From CAVYWD01 sp963772225 (lineage in GTDB: Bacteria > Myxococcota > Myxococcia > Myxococcales > UBA5297): DNA of 64,000 nt. This document shows, in pieces, positions 10,881 to 19,653 of this stretch (position 1 is the first letter of the stretch; each line of letters starts with the position of its first letter). The DNA lies in assembly GCA_963772225.1 (NCBI GenBank), contig CAVYWD010000001.1:620001-684000 (forward strand), written 5' to 3'. A program made the position numbers and the translations under genes. The notes under the pieces are model-generated. The model had not been told where the DNA came from. It did not search any database and was given only the letters and a program-made list of their open reading frames with translations.

Positions 10881-11155
10881 GCGCGTCGACGAGCTCGCCC
10901 TACGCGGTGCTCTGGCGGCACACGGCACAGAAGGACGCGCGCGCGGTGCCGCGCTCCCACGAAAGGCGCCTCCACTCGCTCGTGTCCAAGCTCGCGACCG
11001 AGCCGCGCCCTCCCGCCGCCCGCGCCAAGCACGGCGGGTTCAAGGGGCTGCTCGGCATCTCCTGCGGGCGATTTCGCATCCTCTACCGGATCGATGACGA
11101 GCAACACCGGGTAGAGATAGCCCGGGTGCGCGACCGCAAGGAGGCGTATCGCTGA
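10874..11155 (+). CDS. RelE/ParE-superfamily toxin
   Basis: A 93-residue protein with the RelE/ParE fold pattern: YAVLWRHTAQKDARAV at the start, a central GFKGLLGISCGRFRILYRID block, where the basic residues contact the ribosome in RelE relatives, and VEIARVRDRKEAYR at the C-terminus. RelE-type members cut mRNA in the ribosome; ParE-type ones block gyrase. The RILYRI...VRDRKEAYR end resembles RelE more. It overlaps the short frame at 10713-10880, its probable antitoxin. The ATG at 10874 precedes the conserved part by eight residues. Confidence 0.75.
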   Translation: MLSASTSSPYAVLWRHTAQKDARAVPRSHERRLHSLVSKLATEPRPPAARAKHGGFKGLLGISCGRFRILYRIDDEQHRVEIARVRDRKEAYR

Positions 11156-11263
11156 GGCGTGGGCCGTCGGTCACGGCGACGGCGCGCCCAGAGCTCGACG
11201 CAGGCCTTCAGCGAAGAGGGAGCGGCGCCGGGCGCGACCAAAGCGGGAGCCGCCCCGCTCCGC

Positions 11264-12302
11264 TCACGCGCCGACGTAGCGGGCGTAGAGGCTCCGCGCG
11301 ACCGCGGGGTCGCTCGTGCCGCGCACGATGGCGCGGCCGTCCGGGAAGACGATGATTCTCGTGCGGCCCGACGGCGACCTGCAGGAGCAGGCCGTTGCTC
11401 GTCACCTTCCCCACCGCTGCGAGCTTCTGTCCGAGCGCGTCCAGGGCCACGGGCGACGGCCGCGCGGGCGTCACCTGGACGGCGTTGCGGCCGCAGAGCG
11501 AAGTGGCGGTCGAGGTCGCCTGGGCGTTCAGGAATTCGAAGTCTCGGGCGCCGCAGCACCGGCAGGCCGGCTCGCGCTGGACCTTCACGCTGCGGAGGCT
11601 CGGGGCCCAGACGTCGAGGCTGTGAAGCCGGTGCGCGTCCGGCGCGGCGCCCAGGAGGAGCTTCACGGCCTCCACCACCTGGAGCGCCGCGATGGCCGCC
11701 GGCGCTGAGTTGAGCACGCCGGCCATGTCGCAGGTCGCCAGCGTCCCCGGCGGCGCCGGCTCCGGGAAGACGCAGCGCAGGCACGGGCCGTCGCCGGGCC
11801 GCACCGCCAGGACGACGCCCGAGGTCCCCACCGCGCCGCCGTAGACCCAGGGCTTCCCCGCGCTCACACAGGCGTCGTTCACCAGGTACCGGGTCTCCAC
11901 GTTGTCGGTGGCGTCCAGGACAACATCGACGCCTTGGAGCAGCTCACAGACATTGCGCGCGGTCAGGTCGGCGACCCGCGGCTCCACGCGGATGGCGGAA
12001 TTGATGGCGCGCAGGTGGCGCGCGGCCGCCTCGGCCTTGGGCAGGCGCTGGGCCGCGTCCGCCTCGTCGTAGAGGAGCTGGCGCTGCAGGTTGTTCAGCT
12101 CGACGAAGTCCCGGTCGACGAGGACGAGCCGCCCGACCCCGGCCCGCGAAAGGAGCTGCGCCTGCGCGCAGCCCAGCGCGCCGCAGCCCACCAGGAGCGC
12201 CGCGCTCGCGCCGAGCTTCTCCTGGCCAGCGGGGCCTATCTGCGGAAGCACAGCCTGGCGGGCGTAGCGCTCGGCGACGCCGGCGTTCTTGGGCTCTGTC
12301 AT
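11264..12302 (-). CDS. HesA/MoeB/ThiF-family adenylyltransferase, frameshifted near the 3' end
   Basis: An E1-like adenylating enzyme. Seen are the ATP site VGCGALGCAQAQLLSRAG, the DRDFVELNNLQRQ motif, DATDNVETRYLVNDAC, a zinc CxxC pair (PCLRC, later CRCC) and the catalytic region LATCDMAGVL. Such proteins adenylate the C-terminus of ThiS/MoaD-type carriers before sulfur transfer. The start at 12302 is two bases after the cysteine desulfurase stop, so the pair is translationally coupled and the desulfurase probably supplies the sulfur. After GLLLQVAVG the frame breaks; removing one G at about 11367-11369 restores RTRIIVFPDGRAIVRG and a normal stop at 11264. No carrier-protein gene is adjacent. 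Confidence 0.85.
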
Positions 12303-12304
12303 GT

Positions 12305-13453
12305 TCAGCTCCCGGGCGCCCGCGAACGCGGCACCAGATCCGCGAGGACCCCCACGGCGAAATCGACGTCCGCCGCGGTAGTCTCCTCGCCCAGCGAGAA
12401 GCGCAGCGACGACAGCGCGTCCTCGGAGCTTCGGCCCATGGCGAGCAGCACGTGCGAGGGCTCGCGGCTCTCGGCCGTGCAGGCCGACCCCGCCGACGCG
12501 GCGATGCCCATGAGGTCCAGGCTCATGAGGAGCAGCTCGGCGTCGACGCCGGGGAAGGTGGCGTTGAGCGTGTTCGGGACGCGTCGCTCCGGGTGTCCGT
12601 TGCACCGCGCGCCCGGCACCCGCTCCACGATGCCCCGCTCCAAACGATGACGAAGCTCGCCGACCTGCCGCGCGCGCGACTCGAGCCGCTCGCGGGCGAG
12701 CTCGCACGCCTTGCCGAACCCGACGATGGCGGGCAGTGCCTCGGTGCCCGCCCTGCGCAGGCGCTCGTGGTGCCCGCCGCGCAGGAGGGGCGGCAGCTCG
12801 AGCCCCGAGCGCACGTAGAGCGCCCCGGCGCCCTTGGGCCCGTAGATCTTGTGCGACGAGAACGTCATCAGGTCCACGCCCAGCGCGCGGACGTCCACCG
12901 GCACCTTGCCCACCGCCTGCACCGCGTCGGTGTGAAGGAGCACGCCGCGCTCGCGCGCCATCGCCGCGAGCTCGCGGACCGGCTGGAGCGTGCCGACGTC
13001 GTTGTTGGCGAGCATCACCGAAGCGAAGGCGGTCTCGGGGCCTATCGCCTGCGACGCCGCCTCGAGGTCCACCTCGCCGTCTTCATCGACGGGAAGAAAG
13101 GTGGCGCGCCAGCCTCGGGCCGCCAGGTGCCGGCACGGGTTGAGCACCGCCTGATGCTCGACGGCGCTGGTGACGAGGTGGCGGCCCCGGGCCGCGCCGA
13201 GCTCGGCGGCGCCGGCGACGGCCTGGTTGTCGGCCTCGGTGCCGCCGCTCGTGAAGACCACTTCCTCCGGCTGGGCGCCGACGAGGGCGGCGACCCGCGC
13301 CCGAGCGCGCTCCAGCAGCGCGCGCGCGGCCTGCCCCTCGGCGTGCAAGCTGGAAGGGTTTCCAAACGCCTCGCGCAGGCAGAAGAGCATCTCCTCGACC
13401 ACCTCGGGGGCGGGGCAAGTCGTGGCGTTGTGGTCGAGATAGATGCGGCGCAT
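12305..13453 (-). CDS. Cysteine desulfurase (NifS/IscS family)
   Basis: A 382-residue class V PLP aminotransferase that takes sulfur from L-cysteine as an enzyme persulfide. Seen are the N-terminal MRRIYLDHNATT, the PLP lysine in FSSHKIYGPKGAG near residue 200, the histidine of SAVEHQAVL, and the mobile cysteine loop SAGSACTAESREPSHVL. The start at 13453 coincides with the start of family homology. It is followed two bases later by the ThiF-family gene, so together they look like a sulfur-carrier activation unit (thiamine, molybdopterin or tRNA thiolation) rather than an Isc operon; no IscU, IscA or IscR gene is nearby. Confidence 0.93.
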   Translation of the reverse strand: MRRIYLDHNATTCPAPEVVEEMLFCLREAFGNPSSLHAEGQAARALLERARARVAALVGAQPEEVVFTSGGTEADNQAVAGAAELGAARGRHLVTSAVEHQAVLNPCRHLAARGWRATFLPVDEDGEVDLEAASQAIGPETAFASVMLANNDVGTLQPVRELAAMARERGVLLHTDAVQAVGKVPVDVRALGVDLMTFSSHKIYGPKGAGALYVRSGLELPPLLRGGHHERLRRAGTEALPAIVGFGKACELARERLESRARQVGELRHRLERGIVERVPGARCNGHPERRVPNTLNATFPGVDAELLLMSLDLMGIAASAGSACTAESREPSHVLLAMGRSSEDALSSLRFSLGEETTAADVDFAVGVLADLVPRSRAPGS

Positions 13454-13522
13454 GGGGCTCGTGACGAGGGAGCGCATTTCTTAACATGGAAGCGCGCACG
13501 AAAACGGACTCCTAGCCGCTCG

Positions 13523-13548
13523 CCCCCTCCCCGCGAGCGGGGAGGGGG
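13523..13548. repeat. GC-rich perfect hairpin between cysteine desulfurase and purN
   Basis: CCCCCTCCCCGC (13523-13534) pairs exactly with GCGGGGAGGGGG (13537-13548), a 12-bp stem with a very short loop. There is no T-run, and it lies upstream of both divergent genes rather than after a stop, so it is not a typical terminator. It may be a REP-like intergenic palindrome; no second copy is in this window. Confidence 0.5.
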
Positions 13549-13662
13549 GAAGGGGGGTGAGGCGCCGTCGGCCGCTTGCGCCCCGCCGCGGCGCGAGCCT
13601 AAAACACGCGCCGCGCCGGCGGCCGTAGCCGTTTGATGAGCCGCGCTCAACGGAGGCATCCC

Positions 13663-14307
13663 ATGCGGCTCGGAGTTCTGGTCAGCGGACGCGGATCGAA
13701 CCTCCAGTCCATCCTCGACGCCTGCCAGGCGAAAGCCATCCCCGCCGAGGTGGCGCTGGTGCTGTCCAACCAGCCCGGGGCCTTGGCGCTCGAGCGGGCG
13801 CGGGAGGCGGGCGCAGAGACGGCGGTGCTCGATCACAAGGCCTTCGCGGCGCGCGCCGACTTCGACCGCGCGGCGGTGGACCTGCTCAAGGGCCGCGGCG
13901 TCGAGCTGGTCTGCCTGGCGGGGTTCATGCGGCTGCTCTCGCCGGCGTTCCTGTCTGCCTTCCCGGGCCGCGTGCTCAACGTCCATCCGTCGCTCTTGCC
14001 GGCGTTCCCCGGCCTCCACGCCGCCCGCCAGGCGCTGCAGGCCCAGGTGCGGCTCGCCGGCTGCACCGTGCACTTCGTCGACGAGGGCTGCGACACCGGG
14101 GCCATCGTCGTCCAGGCCGCGGTCCCGGTCCTGCCCGACGACACCGAGGACTCGCTCGGCGCGCGGATCCTGGAAGAGGAGCATCGGGCCTACCCGCTCG
14201 CCATCGGCCTGGTCGCCTCCGGCAAGGTCCGGATCGAGAGCGGCCGCGCCGCCTTCGGCGGCTGCGGTTGGGCGCAGGGCGCCCTCATCAATCCGCAGGC
14301 GCTCTGA
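13663..14307 (+). CDS. purN: Phosphoribosylglycinamide formyltransferase
   Basis: A 214-residue PurN, which transfers formyl from 10-formyl-THF to glycinamide ribonucleotide in purine synthesis. The N-terminal VLVSGRGSNLQSI binds the ribonucleotide; the catalytic set is complete: asparagine and histidine in NVHPSLLPAFPG near residues 105-115 and aspartate in VDEGCDTGAIV near 145. GGAGG sits eight bases before ATG 13663; the frame extends to 13633, but homology and the ribosome site support 13663. It stands alone; no other pur genes are near. Confidence 0.95.
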   Translation: MRLGVLVSGRGSNLQSILDACQAKAIPAEVALVLSNQPGALALERAREAGAETAVLDHKAFAARADFDRAAVDLLKGRGVELVCLAGFMRLLSPAFLSAFPGRVLNVHPSLLPAFPGLHAARQALQAQVRLAGCTVHFVDEGCDTGAIVVQAAVPVLPDDTEDSLGARILEEEHRAYPLAIGLVASGKVRIESGRAAFGGCGWAQGALINPQAL

Positions 14308-14587
14308 CGCGAGCTCCTTAGGCGCTCGCCTGCGCGAGGGGAGGAGGGCGGTGCAGGCCTCCGCGGCCCGCGCCGAGGAACGCAATGCCGCTTCGCGCGC
14401 GCTCTTCGCAAAGGCGGCAACCGGCGAAGGGCTCCACGGCGCGCCGGTGAGAGGAGCGGCCAGGCGGCCGGCGACCTTGCCCTGGCGGCCGCTCCGGTTC
14501 GCAAGCTCTTGCGCTCCGGTCGGGCGTCCGATATGGCGCTAGGGGCCCGCCCCGTGGGCCCTCCGTTCACACCCGGTAAGGAGCGCC

Positions 14588-16120
14588 TTGACCAAGCCTG
14601 CCGACGCGCGCAAGCCCACCCCCAAGCCGTTCCGGGCGGTCTCCGTGCCCACCCGGCACGTCTACGACGTGATCGTCCTGGGGGCGCAGCTCTCGGGCGT
14701 CCTGGCCGGCGCGCTGCTCGCCAAGCGCGGCTACCGCGTGCTCCACATCGACCCCGAGGGGCTCGGCTCATTCTACGAGGACCGGGGCTACGAGCTGCCG
14801 TACGCGCCCTCGGTGCTCCCCTCGCTCAAGCGCCTGCCCCAGGCCGACGCGGCGCTCACCGAGCTGGGCATCGGCGTGGAGCTGGGGCGGGCGCTCGACG
14901 CCGCGGGTCAGGAGCTTCAGCTCCTCTTCCCCAAGAACCGGCTCGACCTCTCGGCGTCCGCGGCTCGGCGCGAAGCGGAGATCTCCCGGGAATTCGCCGA
15001 CCGCAAGGGCCCTTTGCTGGCGGCCATCGACGGGACGCTGAAGGCGGCCGAGGCGTCCGACGCCTTCTTCAAGAACCCGCTCTCCCCGCTGCCCGCCTCC
15101 GGCTTCTTCGAGCGCTTCCACCTCCGGCGAGCCGTCCGCGCTCACCCGGCGCTCGGGAGCGCGCCGGCCGCCGGCATCGAGCAGGACCTCCTGGGCCAGG
15201 CGCTGCAGGCGCTCAGCCGCTTCCTCATCTACCTGGAGGACGGCGAGGCCGGCCGGATGGCGCGGGCGCGCCCGGTGGGCCAGGTGCTCGCCGGTCCCCA
15301 CCGGTATCCGGGCGGCGCCATGGGCCTGCGCCAGTCGCTGCGCAAGCGCCTGGGCGAGCTGGGCGGCGACTTCGCGGGCGGCGATGAGGAGGCGGCGGTC
15401 GTCGAGGAGCTCATGTTCGACGGCCCGCACTTCTCCGGCGTCAAGCTCGCCTCCTCGAGCAACGTCTACCGCGCCCGGTGCCTGCTCGCCGGCACCGACA
15501 TCAGCGCTCTGGCGCCGCTCATCCCGCCCAAGGCGAAGAAGCACAAGCTCGCCGACCTGTTCGAGTCGGTGCGCCAGCGGCGATACCTCTTCCCGGTCAA
15601 CCTCGTCGTCCACCAGGCGGGGCTGCCGCTCGGGCTCAAGGACCTGGCCCTGCTCGTGCCGGGCGCCGAGGACCTGGGGCCGGTGCTCCTGGAGCTCAGC
15701 CCAGCGCGCAAGGACGGGCGCGACCTTCCCGACCACCGGGTGCTCTGCGCCGCGGCGTTCGTGCCCGCCGCCGAGCACGACGCGGGCGAAGCCCACCTGC
15801 GCGAGCTCGCGGGGCGCATCGAGGCCGCGGCGCTGGAGGTCGCCCCTTTTTGCGAGCCGCACGTCGCCTTCCGCTCGGCGCCCTACCTGGATGCCAAAAA
15901 CGCCCGCGGAAACCGGCTGTCGCCCCACCCTCTTCTGGAAATCGGCGAAGACCGCCTCCTGGGCGTCGCCGGGCTCCCGCAGCGCACGCCCTACAAGAAC
16001 TTCTTCCTGGCCAGCCGCGAGGTGCTCCCCGGCCTGGGCGTCGAGGGCGAGTTCATGGCCGGCCTGCGCGCGGCGTTCCTGGTCCAGGAGATGCTCAAGA
16101 AGCACAACCCGCTGAAGTGA
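14588..16120 (+). CDS. FAD/NAD(P)-binding oxidoreductase, phytoene desaturase-like
   Basis: A 510-residue protein with an N-terminal dinucleotide-binding Rossmann motif DVIVLGAQLSGVLAGALLAK followed by a hydrophobic strand ending in an acidic residue (YRVLHID), as in FAD proteins of the CrtI/phytoene dehydrogenase group. GALRY-like PGGAMGLRQSL near residue 245 and a late GVAGLPQRTPYKNFFLASREVLPGLG block fit the FAD-binding C-terminal part of that family, though key glycines are partly replaced (GAQLSG for GxGxxG). The substrate is unknown. The TTG start at 14588 has AAGGAG five bases upstream, a clear ribosome site. Confidence 0.7.
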   Translation: MTKPADARKPTPKPFRAVSVPTRHVYDVIVLGAQLSGVLAGALLAKRGYRVLHIDPEGLGSFYEDRGYELPYAPSVLPSLKRLPQADAALTELGIGVELGRALDAAGQELQLLFPKNRLDLSASAARREAEISREFADRKGPLLAAIDGTLKAAEASDAFFKNPLSPLPASGFFERFHLRRAVRAHPALGSAPAAGIEQDLLGQALQALSRFLIYLEDGEAGRMARARPVGQVLAGPHRYPGGAMGLRQSLRKRLGELGGDFAGGDEEAAVVEELMFDGPHFSGVKLASSSNVYRARCLLAGTDISALAPLIPPKAKKHKLADLFESVRQRRYLFPVNLVVHQAGLPLGLKDLALLVPGAEDLGPVLLELSPARKDGRDLPDHRVLCAAAFVPAAEHDAGEAHLRELAGRIEAAALEVAPFCEPHVAFRSAPYLDAKNARGNRLSPHPLLEIGEDRLLGVAGLPQRTPYKNFFLASREVLPGLGVEGEFMAGLRAAFLVQEMLKKHNPLK

Positions 16121-16254
16121 GCGAGGCAGCCGGGTCGGAGCCTCTCCCGGCGGTCGACCGCCGCTGGAGGGCGAAGCCGGCGCCGCGTGTTGCTTCAACG
16201 GGAGCGAGATCGGACGGCCGCCAGGCCGGCCCGGCCGCTCGCCCCAGTGACGCG

Positions 16255-16677
16255 ATGTCCCCGCCTGCTCCCAAGCTCCCCTCCGGTCTGCGCATCCTCG
16301 TCGCCGAAGACGACGAGGACTACCGGGCTCTCTTGGTCGAGAGGCTCCAGCGCGCCGGCCACCAGGTCATCGAGATCGAGGACGGCCTCGAGCTCGAGGA
16401 CTACCTGCGCCTCATGATGAGCGGCTCCATCCGAAGGGCTCGCCCGGACCTCATCGTCACCGACGTGCGGATGCCCGGCCGGAGCGGCTTGGAGGTGCTC
16501 CGGGAGGCGAGGGAGGGCCGGGTCGCGTGCCCGGTGATCGTGCTGTCGGCGTTCCTGGATCGAGCGCTGCGCGCCGAGGCGCGGACCCTGGGGAACACGG
16601 TGCTCTTGAGCAAGCCCGCGGACCTGGACGTGGTGGTCGACCTGATCTCGGTGATGGCGCCGGCCGACCAGGAATGA
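16255..16677 (+). CDS. Single-domain response regulator (receiver domain only)
   Basis: A 140-residue stand-alone CheY-like receiver. The acidic pair EDDED (near residues 20-24), phospho-acceptor aspartate in LIVTDVRMPG near residue 65, the VLSAF threonine/serine position and the KP lysine (LLSKPAD) near residue 123 are all present. It has no output domain, so it must act by protein contact. No histidine kinase is next to it; the upstream oxidoreductase and downstream thioredoxin-like gene run the same way but do not suggest a partner. Start ATG 16255 lacks a strong ribosome site. Confidence 0.88.
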   Translation: MSPPAPKLPSGLRILVAEDDEDYRALLVERLQRAGHQVIEIEDGLELEDYLRLMMSGSIRRARPDLIVTDVRMPGRSGLEVLREAREGRVACPVIVLSAFLDRALRAEARTLGNTVLLSKPADLDVVVDLISVMAPADQE

Positions 16678-16790
16678 CCTGCGCCGCCCGCCGGAGGATT
16701 GGCTCGCCTGCCGCGAACACAGCTCGTCGGAGCACAGGGGCGCGCGCCGTCGCCGTGGCGGCCCCGCTCGGTCTCGGGTAGAACCGGGCC

Positions 16791-17507
16791 ATGTCCTCTC
16801 CCGGAAGCTCTACCGAGCCGGGCGCCTCGGGCAAGCCCGCCCGCTCGCCGGCCCTCTTTCTGACGCTCGGCGCGCTGGGCGGCTTGCTCGTCCTGGGCCT
16901 CTTCCTCGCGGCCGCGGGCGTCGGCGCGCCCTCCAAGACCATGAGCGCTCTCGCGCCCACGCCGCCGCCCGCTCCCATTCAAAGCGATTCCCTCCAGGCG
17001 GAAGCGCGGCTCCTCTCCGAGACCGCGTTCTTCCACCCGGTGAGCGCCGCCGCTCCGGGCCTCTCCGTGACGGGCCTGGACGGAAAGGAGCTGCGGCTCT
17101 CGTCCCTGCGCGGGAAGGTCGTCCTGGTGAGCTTCTGGGCGACCTGGTGCCCTCCGTGCATCGAGGAGATGCCCTCGCTGCTCAAGCTCGGCCGCGACCT
17201 CGCGCGCGCGCATCCCGGCGACTTCGCCCTCCTGGCAGTCTCGACGGACGACACCTGGGGGCCGGTGCGAACCTACTTCGACAAGGCGTTCGGAGGCATC
17301 CCGCCGGAGCTCACGCTGGCGCGCGACGAGGGCGCGAGCGCCGCCCGCGCCACCTATTGCGCCGCGCGCGGATACTGCCCCGACGTCAAGTTCCCCGAGT
17401 CCTACATCGTGGGGCGCGACGGGCGCATCCTCGCCATGGTCGTCGGCCCCCGCGACTGGTCCGACCCGGCCGCCCGCCAGTTTCTCGAGCTCCTCATCGG
17501 CGGTTGA
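16791..17507 (+). CDS. TlpA-like membrane-anchored thioredoxin
   Basis: A 238-residue protein with one N-terminal membrane helix (residues ~21-44), a Pro/Ala linker and a periplasmic thioredoxin fold. The redox motif is WCPPC (Cys120 and Cys123), preceded by GKVVLVSFWAT, the signature of TlpA/ResA-type thiol-disulfide oxidoreductases that keep cytochrome c apoprotein cysteines reduced. Two additional cysteines occur in YCAARGYCPD near residue 190, an insertion not usual in the family. The organism makes a nine-haem cytochrome (19654-21888), which would need such a factor, though the genes are not linked. Confidence 0.85.
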   Translation: MSSPGSSTEPGASGKPARSPALFLTLGALGGLLVLGLFLAAAGVGAPSKTMSALAPTPPPAPIQSDSLQAEARLLSETAFFHPVSAAAPGLSVTGLDGKELRLSSLRGKVVLVSFWATWCPPCIEEMPSLLKLGRDLARAHPGDFALLAVSTDDTWGPVRTYFDKAFGGIPPELTLARDEGASAARATYCAARGYCPDVKFPESYIVGRDGRILAMVVGPRDWSDPAARQFLELLIGG

Positions 17508-17652
17508 CCGCGCGCCGCGGCGATGGACGGGGCCCCTCGCGGCGCGAGCGCCTCAGGGACTCACCGACGGCAATGGCACGGGCGACGCCTACGGAACGGC
17601 GTTTCGAGACACGCGCCAGCGGGAGACGGGCGGCCAGGCGCCAGAACGCTCG

Positions 17653-18486
17653 TCAGGCCCGGTCGTACCCGAACCGCTCGCGCACCTTGCGCTCCAGGTA
17701 CGCGAACGCCAGCCGATCGCTCGCGAGCCCGATGAGGACGATCACCCCCATCACCGCCACCATCTCCGCGATGTCGTGGAACTCGCGCCCCATCATCAGG
17801 AGCTGCCCCAGCCCGCCCGACACGTAGAGCAGCTCCGCCGCCATCAGCGACCGCCAGGCGAACGCCCACCCGAGCTTCATGCCGGTGATGATGGACGGCA
17901 GCGCCGCCGGCAAGATCACCCGGGCGTAGAGCGTGAGCCCGCGCGCACCCATGGTCCGGGCCGCCCGCACGAAGATGGGCGGCACGTTCCGGATGCCCTG
18001 CTCGGTGGCGACGGTGATGGAGAGCAGCGCGCCCATCACCACCACGAAGAGGATGGCGGCCTGCGACAACCCGAACCAGAGCAGCGCGAGGGGAAGCCAG
18101 CAGACCGAGGGCAGCGCCTGCAGCCCCACGATGAGCGCTCCCAGGGTCACGTCCAGTGCGGGGATGCAGCGGATGCCCACGCCGAGCGCTACCCCGGCCG
18201 CCGCGCTGATGAGGTAGCCCTCCAGCATCCGCAGGAGCGTGACGCCCGATCCCTTGAGGTAGACGCCCGAGGCGAACCCGCGCCCCAGCCGCTGCGCAAC
18301 CTCGACGGGCGACGGGAACAAGTACGTCTCCCAGAGCCGCAGCTCTGCCCCCAGCTGCCAGAGCCCCACCACCGCGGCGAAGAAGAGGAGCTGCGTGGCG
18401 CGCCGTCCTCGCAGGCCGCCCAGGCGCGCGCGGCCGACCGCGAGCGCCGGCAGCGGCCGCCGGAGCTCGGCGCGCTCACTGGCCAT
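17653..18486 (-). CDS. ABC transporter permease, NitT/TauT type
   Basis: A 277-residue inner-membrane permease of the BPD_transp_1 class with about six hydrophobic helices. The ATPase-contact (EAA) loop is visible as RAARTMGARGLTLYARVILPAALPSI cut into conserved pieces around residues 175-200, followed by GMKLGWAFAWRSLMAAELL typical of SsuC/TauC/NrtB permeases. It overlaps the preceding ATPase gene by 11 bases, so translation is coupled. No solute-binding gene is adjacent; the only candidate in the window is at 55742-56791. Likely cargo is an organic sulfonate, nitrate or similar anion. Confidence 0.88.
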   Translation of the reverse strand: MASERAELRRPLPALAVGRARLGGLRGRRATQLLFFAAVVGLWQLGAELRLWETYLFPSPVEVAQRLGRGFASGVYLKGSGVTLLRMLEGYLISAAAGVALGVGIRCIPALDVTLGALIVGLQALPSVCWLPLALLWFGLSQAAILFVVVMGALLSITVATEQGIRNVPPIFVRAARTMGARGLTLYARVILPAALPSIITGMKLGWAFAWRSLMAAELLYVSGGLGQLLMMGREFHDIAEMVAVMGVIVLIGLASDRLAFAYLERKVRERFGYDRA

Positions 18487-19300
18487 GGCTGCGCTCCCAG
18501 TCCTCCTGCGCCCGCACCGACGCCGAGAACCGCTCGGTGATGTGCTCGGACAGGCGCCTCACGCGCGGATCGTCCTCGTGCCTTGGCCGCGGCAGGTCCA
18601 CGCGGTAGTCGCCGATGATGCGCCCCGGGTGCGCCCCGAAGACGACCATCCGCTCGGCGAGCTCCACGCCGCTCGAGACCTGGTGCGTGACGAAGACGAT
18701 GGTCATGCGCATCGCGCTCCACAGCGCCTCCAGCTCCCGCGTGAGCGAGGCGCGGGTCTGCGCGTCGAGCGCCGCGAAGGGCTCGTCCATGAGCAACACC
18801 TCGGGCTCCAGCACCAGCGAGCGCACCAGCGCCACGCGCTGCCGCATGCCCCCCGAGAGCTCGTGGACGTAGGCGTCGGCGAATGGGGCGAGGTGGACGA
18901 GCTTGAGCCCCTCCAGCGCCCGCCGGCGCCGTTCGGCGCGCGGCATTCCCTTGAGCGAGAGCCCGAACTCGACGTTCGAGCGCACCGTGAGCCAGGGAAA
19001 GAGCGCCGACTCCTGGAACATGACGATCCGGTCGGGCCCTGGCCCGCGCACCGCCCTCCGGTCGACCCTCACCTCTCCTTCGTCGGGGATCTCCAGGCCG
19101 GCGATGATGTTCAGCAAGGTCGTCTTGCCGCAGCCCGACGGGCCCACCAGGGCCACGAACTCGCCGTCCTCCACCGAGAGGCAGACGCCGCGCAAGGCCT
19201 CCACCTCGCCCGTCTTGGCCTTGAAGATCTTCCCGACGCCCGTGAGCTCGAGCTTTGGGGCAGCGCTCAAGCGCGCGGTCCGCGGCGGTTCCAATTCCAT
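18476..19300 (-). CDS. ABC transporter ATP-binding protein, NitT/TauT type
   Basis: A 274-residue ABC ATPase. Walker A is GPSGCGKTT near residues 54-62, the Q-loop MFQESALFPW, the signature LSGGMRQRVALVRSL, Walker B LLMDEPFAALD, and the H-loop VTHQ are all intact. The LFPWLTVRSNVEFGL pattern is typical of SsuB/TauB/NrtD. It drives the permease encoded just downstream (11-base overlap). Start ATG 19300 gives MELEPPRTARL before the core begins. No regulatory extension is seen. Confidence 0.92.
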   Translation of the reverse strand: MELEPPRTARLSAAPKLELTGVGKIFKAKTGEVEALRGVCLSVEDGEFVALVGPSGCGKTTLLNIIAGLEIPDEGEVRVDRRAVRGPGPDRIVMFQESALFPWLTVRSNVEFGLSLKGMPRAERRRRALEGLKLVHLAPFADAYVHELSGGMRQRVALVRSLVLEPEVLLMDEPFAALDAQTRASLTRELEALWSAMRMTIVFVTHQVSSGVELAERMVVFGAHPGRIIGDYRVDLPRPRHEDDPRVRRLSEHITERFSASVRAQEDWERSHGQ

Positions 19301-19412
19301 GGCGGCCTGCTTTCGGAGCGCCGAGCAAACGTCGCTTGAATGTCGCCATGCAGAGCCGAATCGTGAAGCTTCGGGGAGTCTAAGGTCTTCGGCCGACCGC
19401 GCGGCCGCCGAG

Positions 19413-19490
19413 CCTCCGCTCTGCGGAGGAGCCCCTCGAGCTCCAGGCCGCCGCTCAGGCCGCTGAACCTCGCGTTGGCTCGCGAGCCGG
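19413..19490 (-). pseudogene. Decayed copy of the TPR protein's 3' end, with a small hairpin
   Basis: Bases ~19420-19490 resemble 22875-22945, the last codons of the TPR gene. Read on the minus strand in one frame the segment gives FSGLSGGLELEGLL, against FGSLSGDPEFEALL in the intact gene. Only about 70 bases are shared and the frame is not continuous, so this is a relic. A perfect hairpin CCTCCGC-TCT-GCGGAGG lies at 19413-19429 without a T-run. The rest of the 19301-19653 gap shows nothing else. Confidence 0.4.
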
Positions 19491-19653
19491 TGGCGGTTGC
19501 GCGCCGGCCTTCATGGCGCCTTCGCTGTCGAAGAACACGGCACGTCGAGAGCGGCCGCCCGGAAAAGAACCCGGGCGGCCGCGTTCGAGCCGAGAAGGGA
19601 TGCTCGAAAGAGCTCAGAAACTTTGGCCGCGTCGCCTTTTGCCGCCCCCGCTG

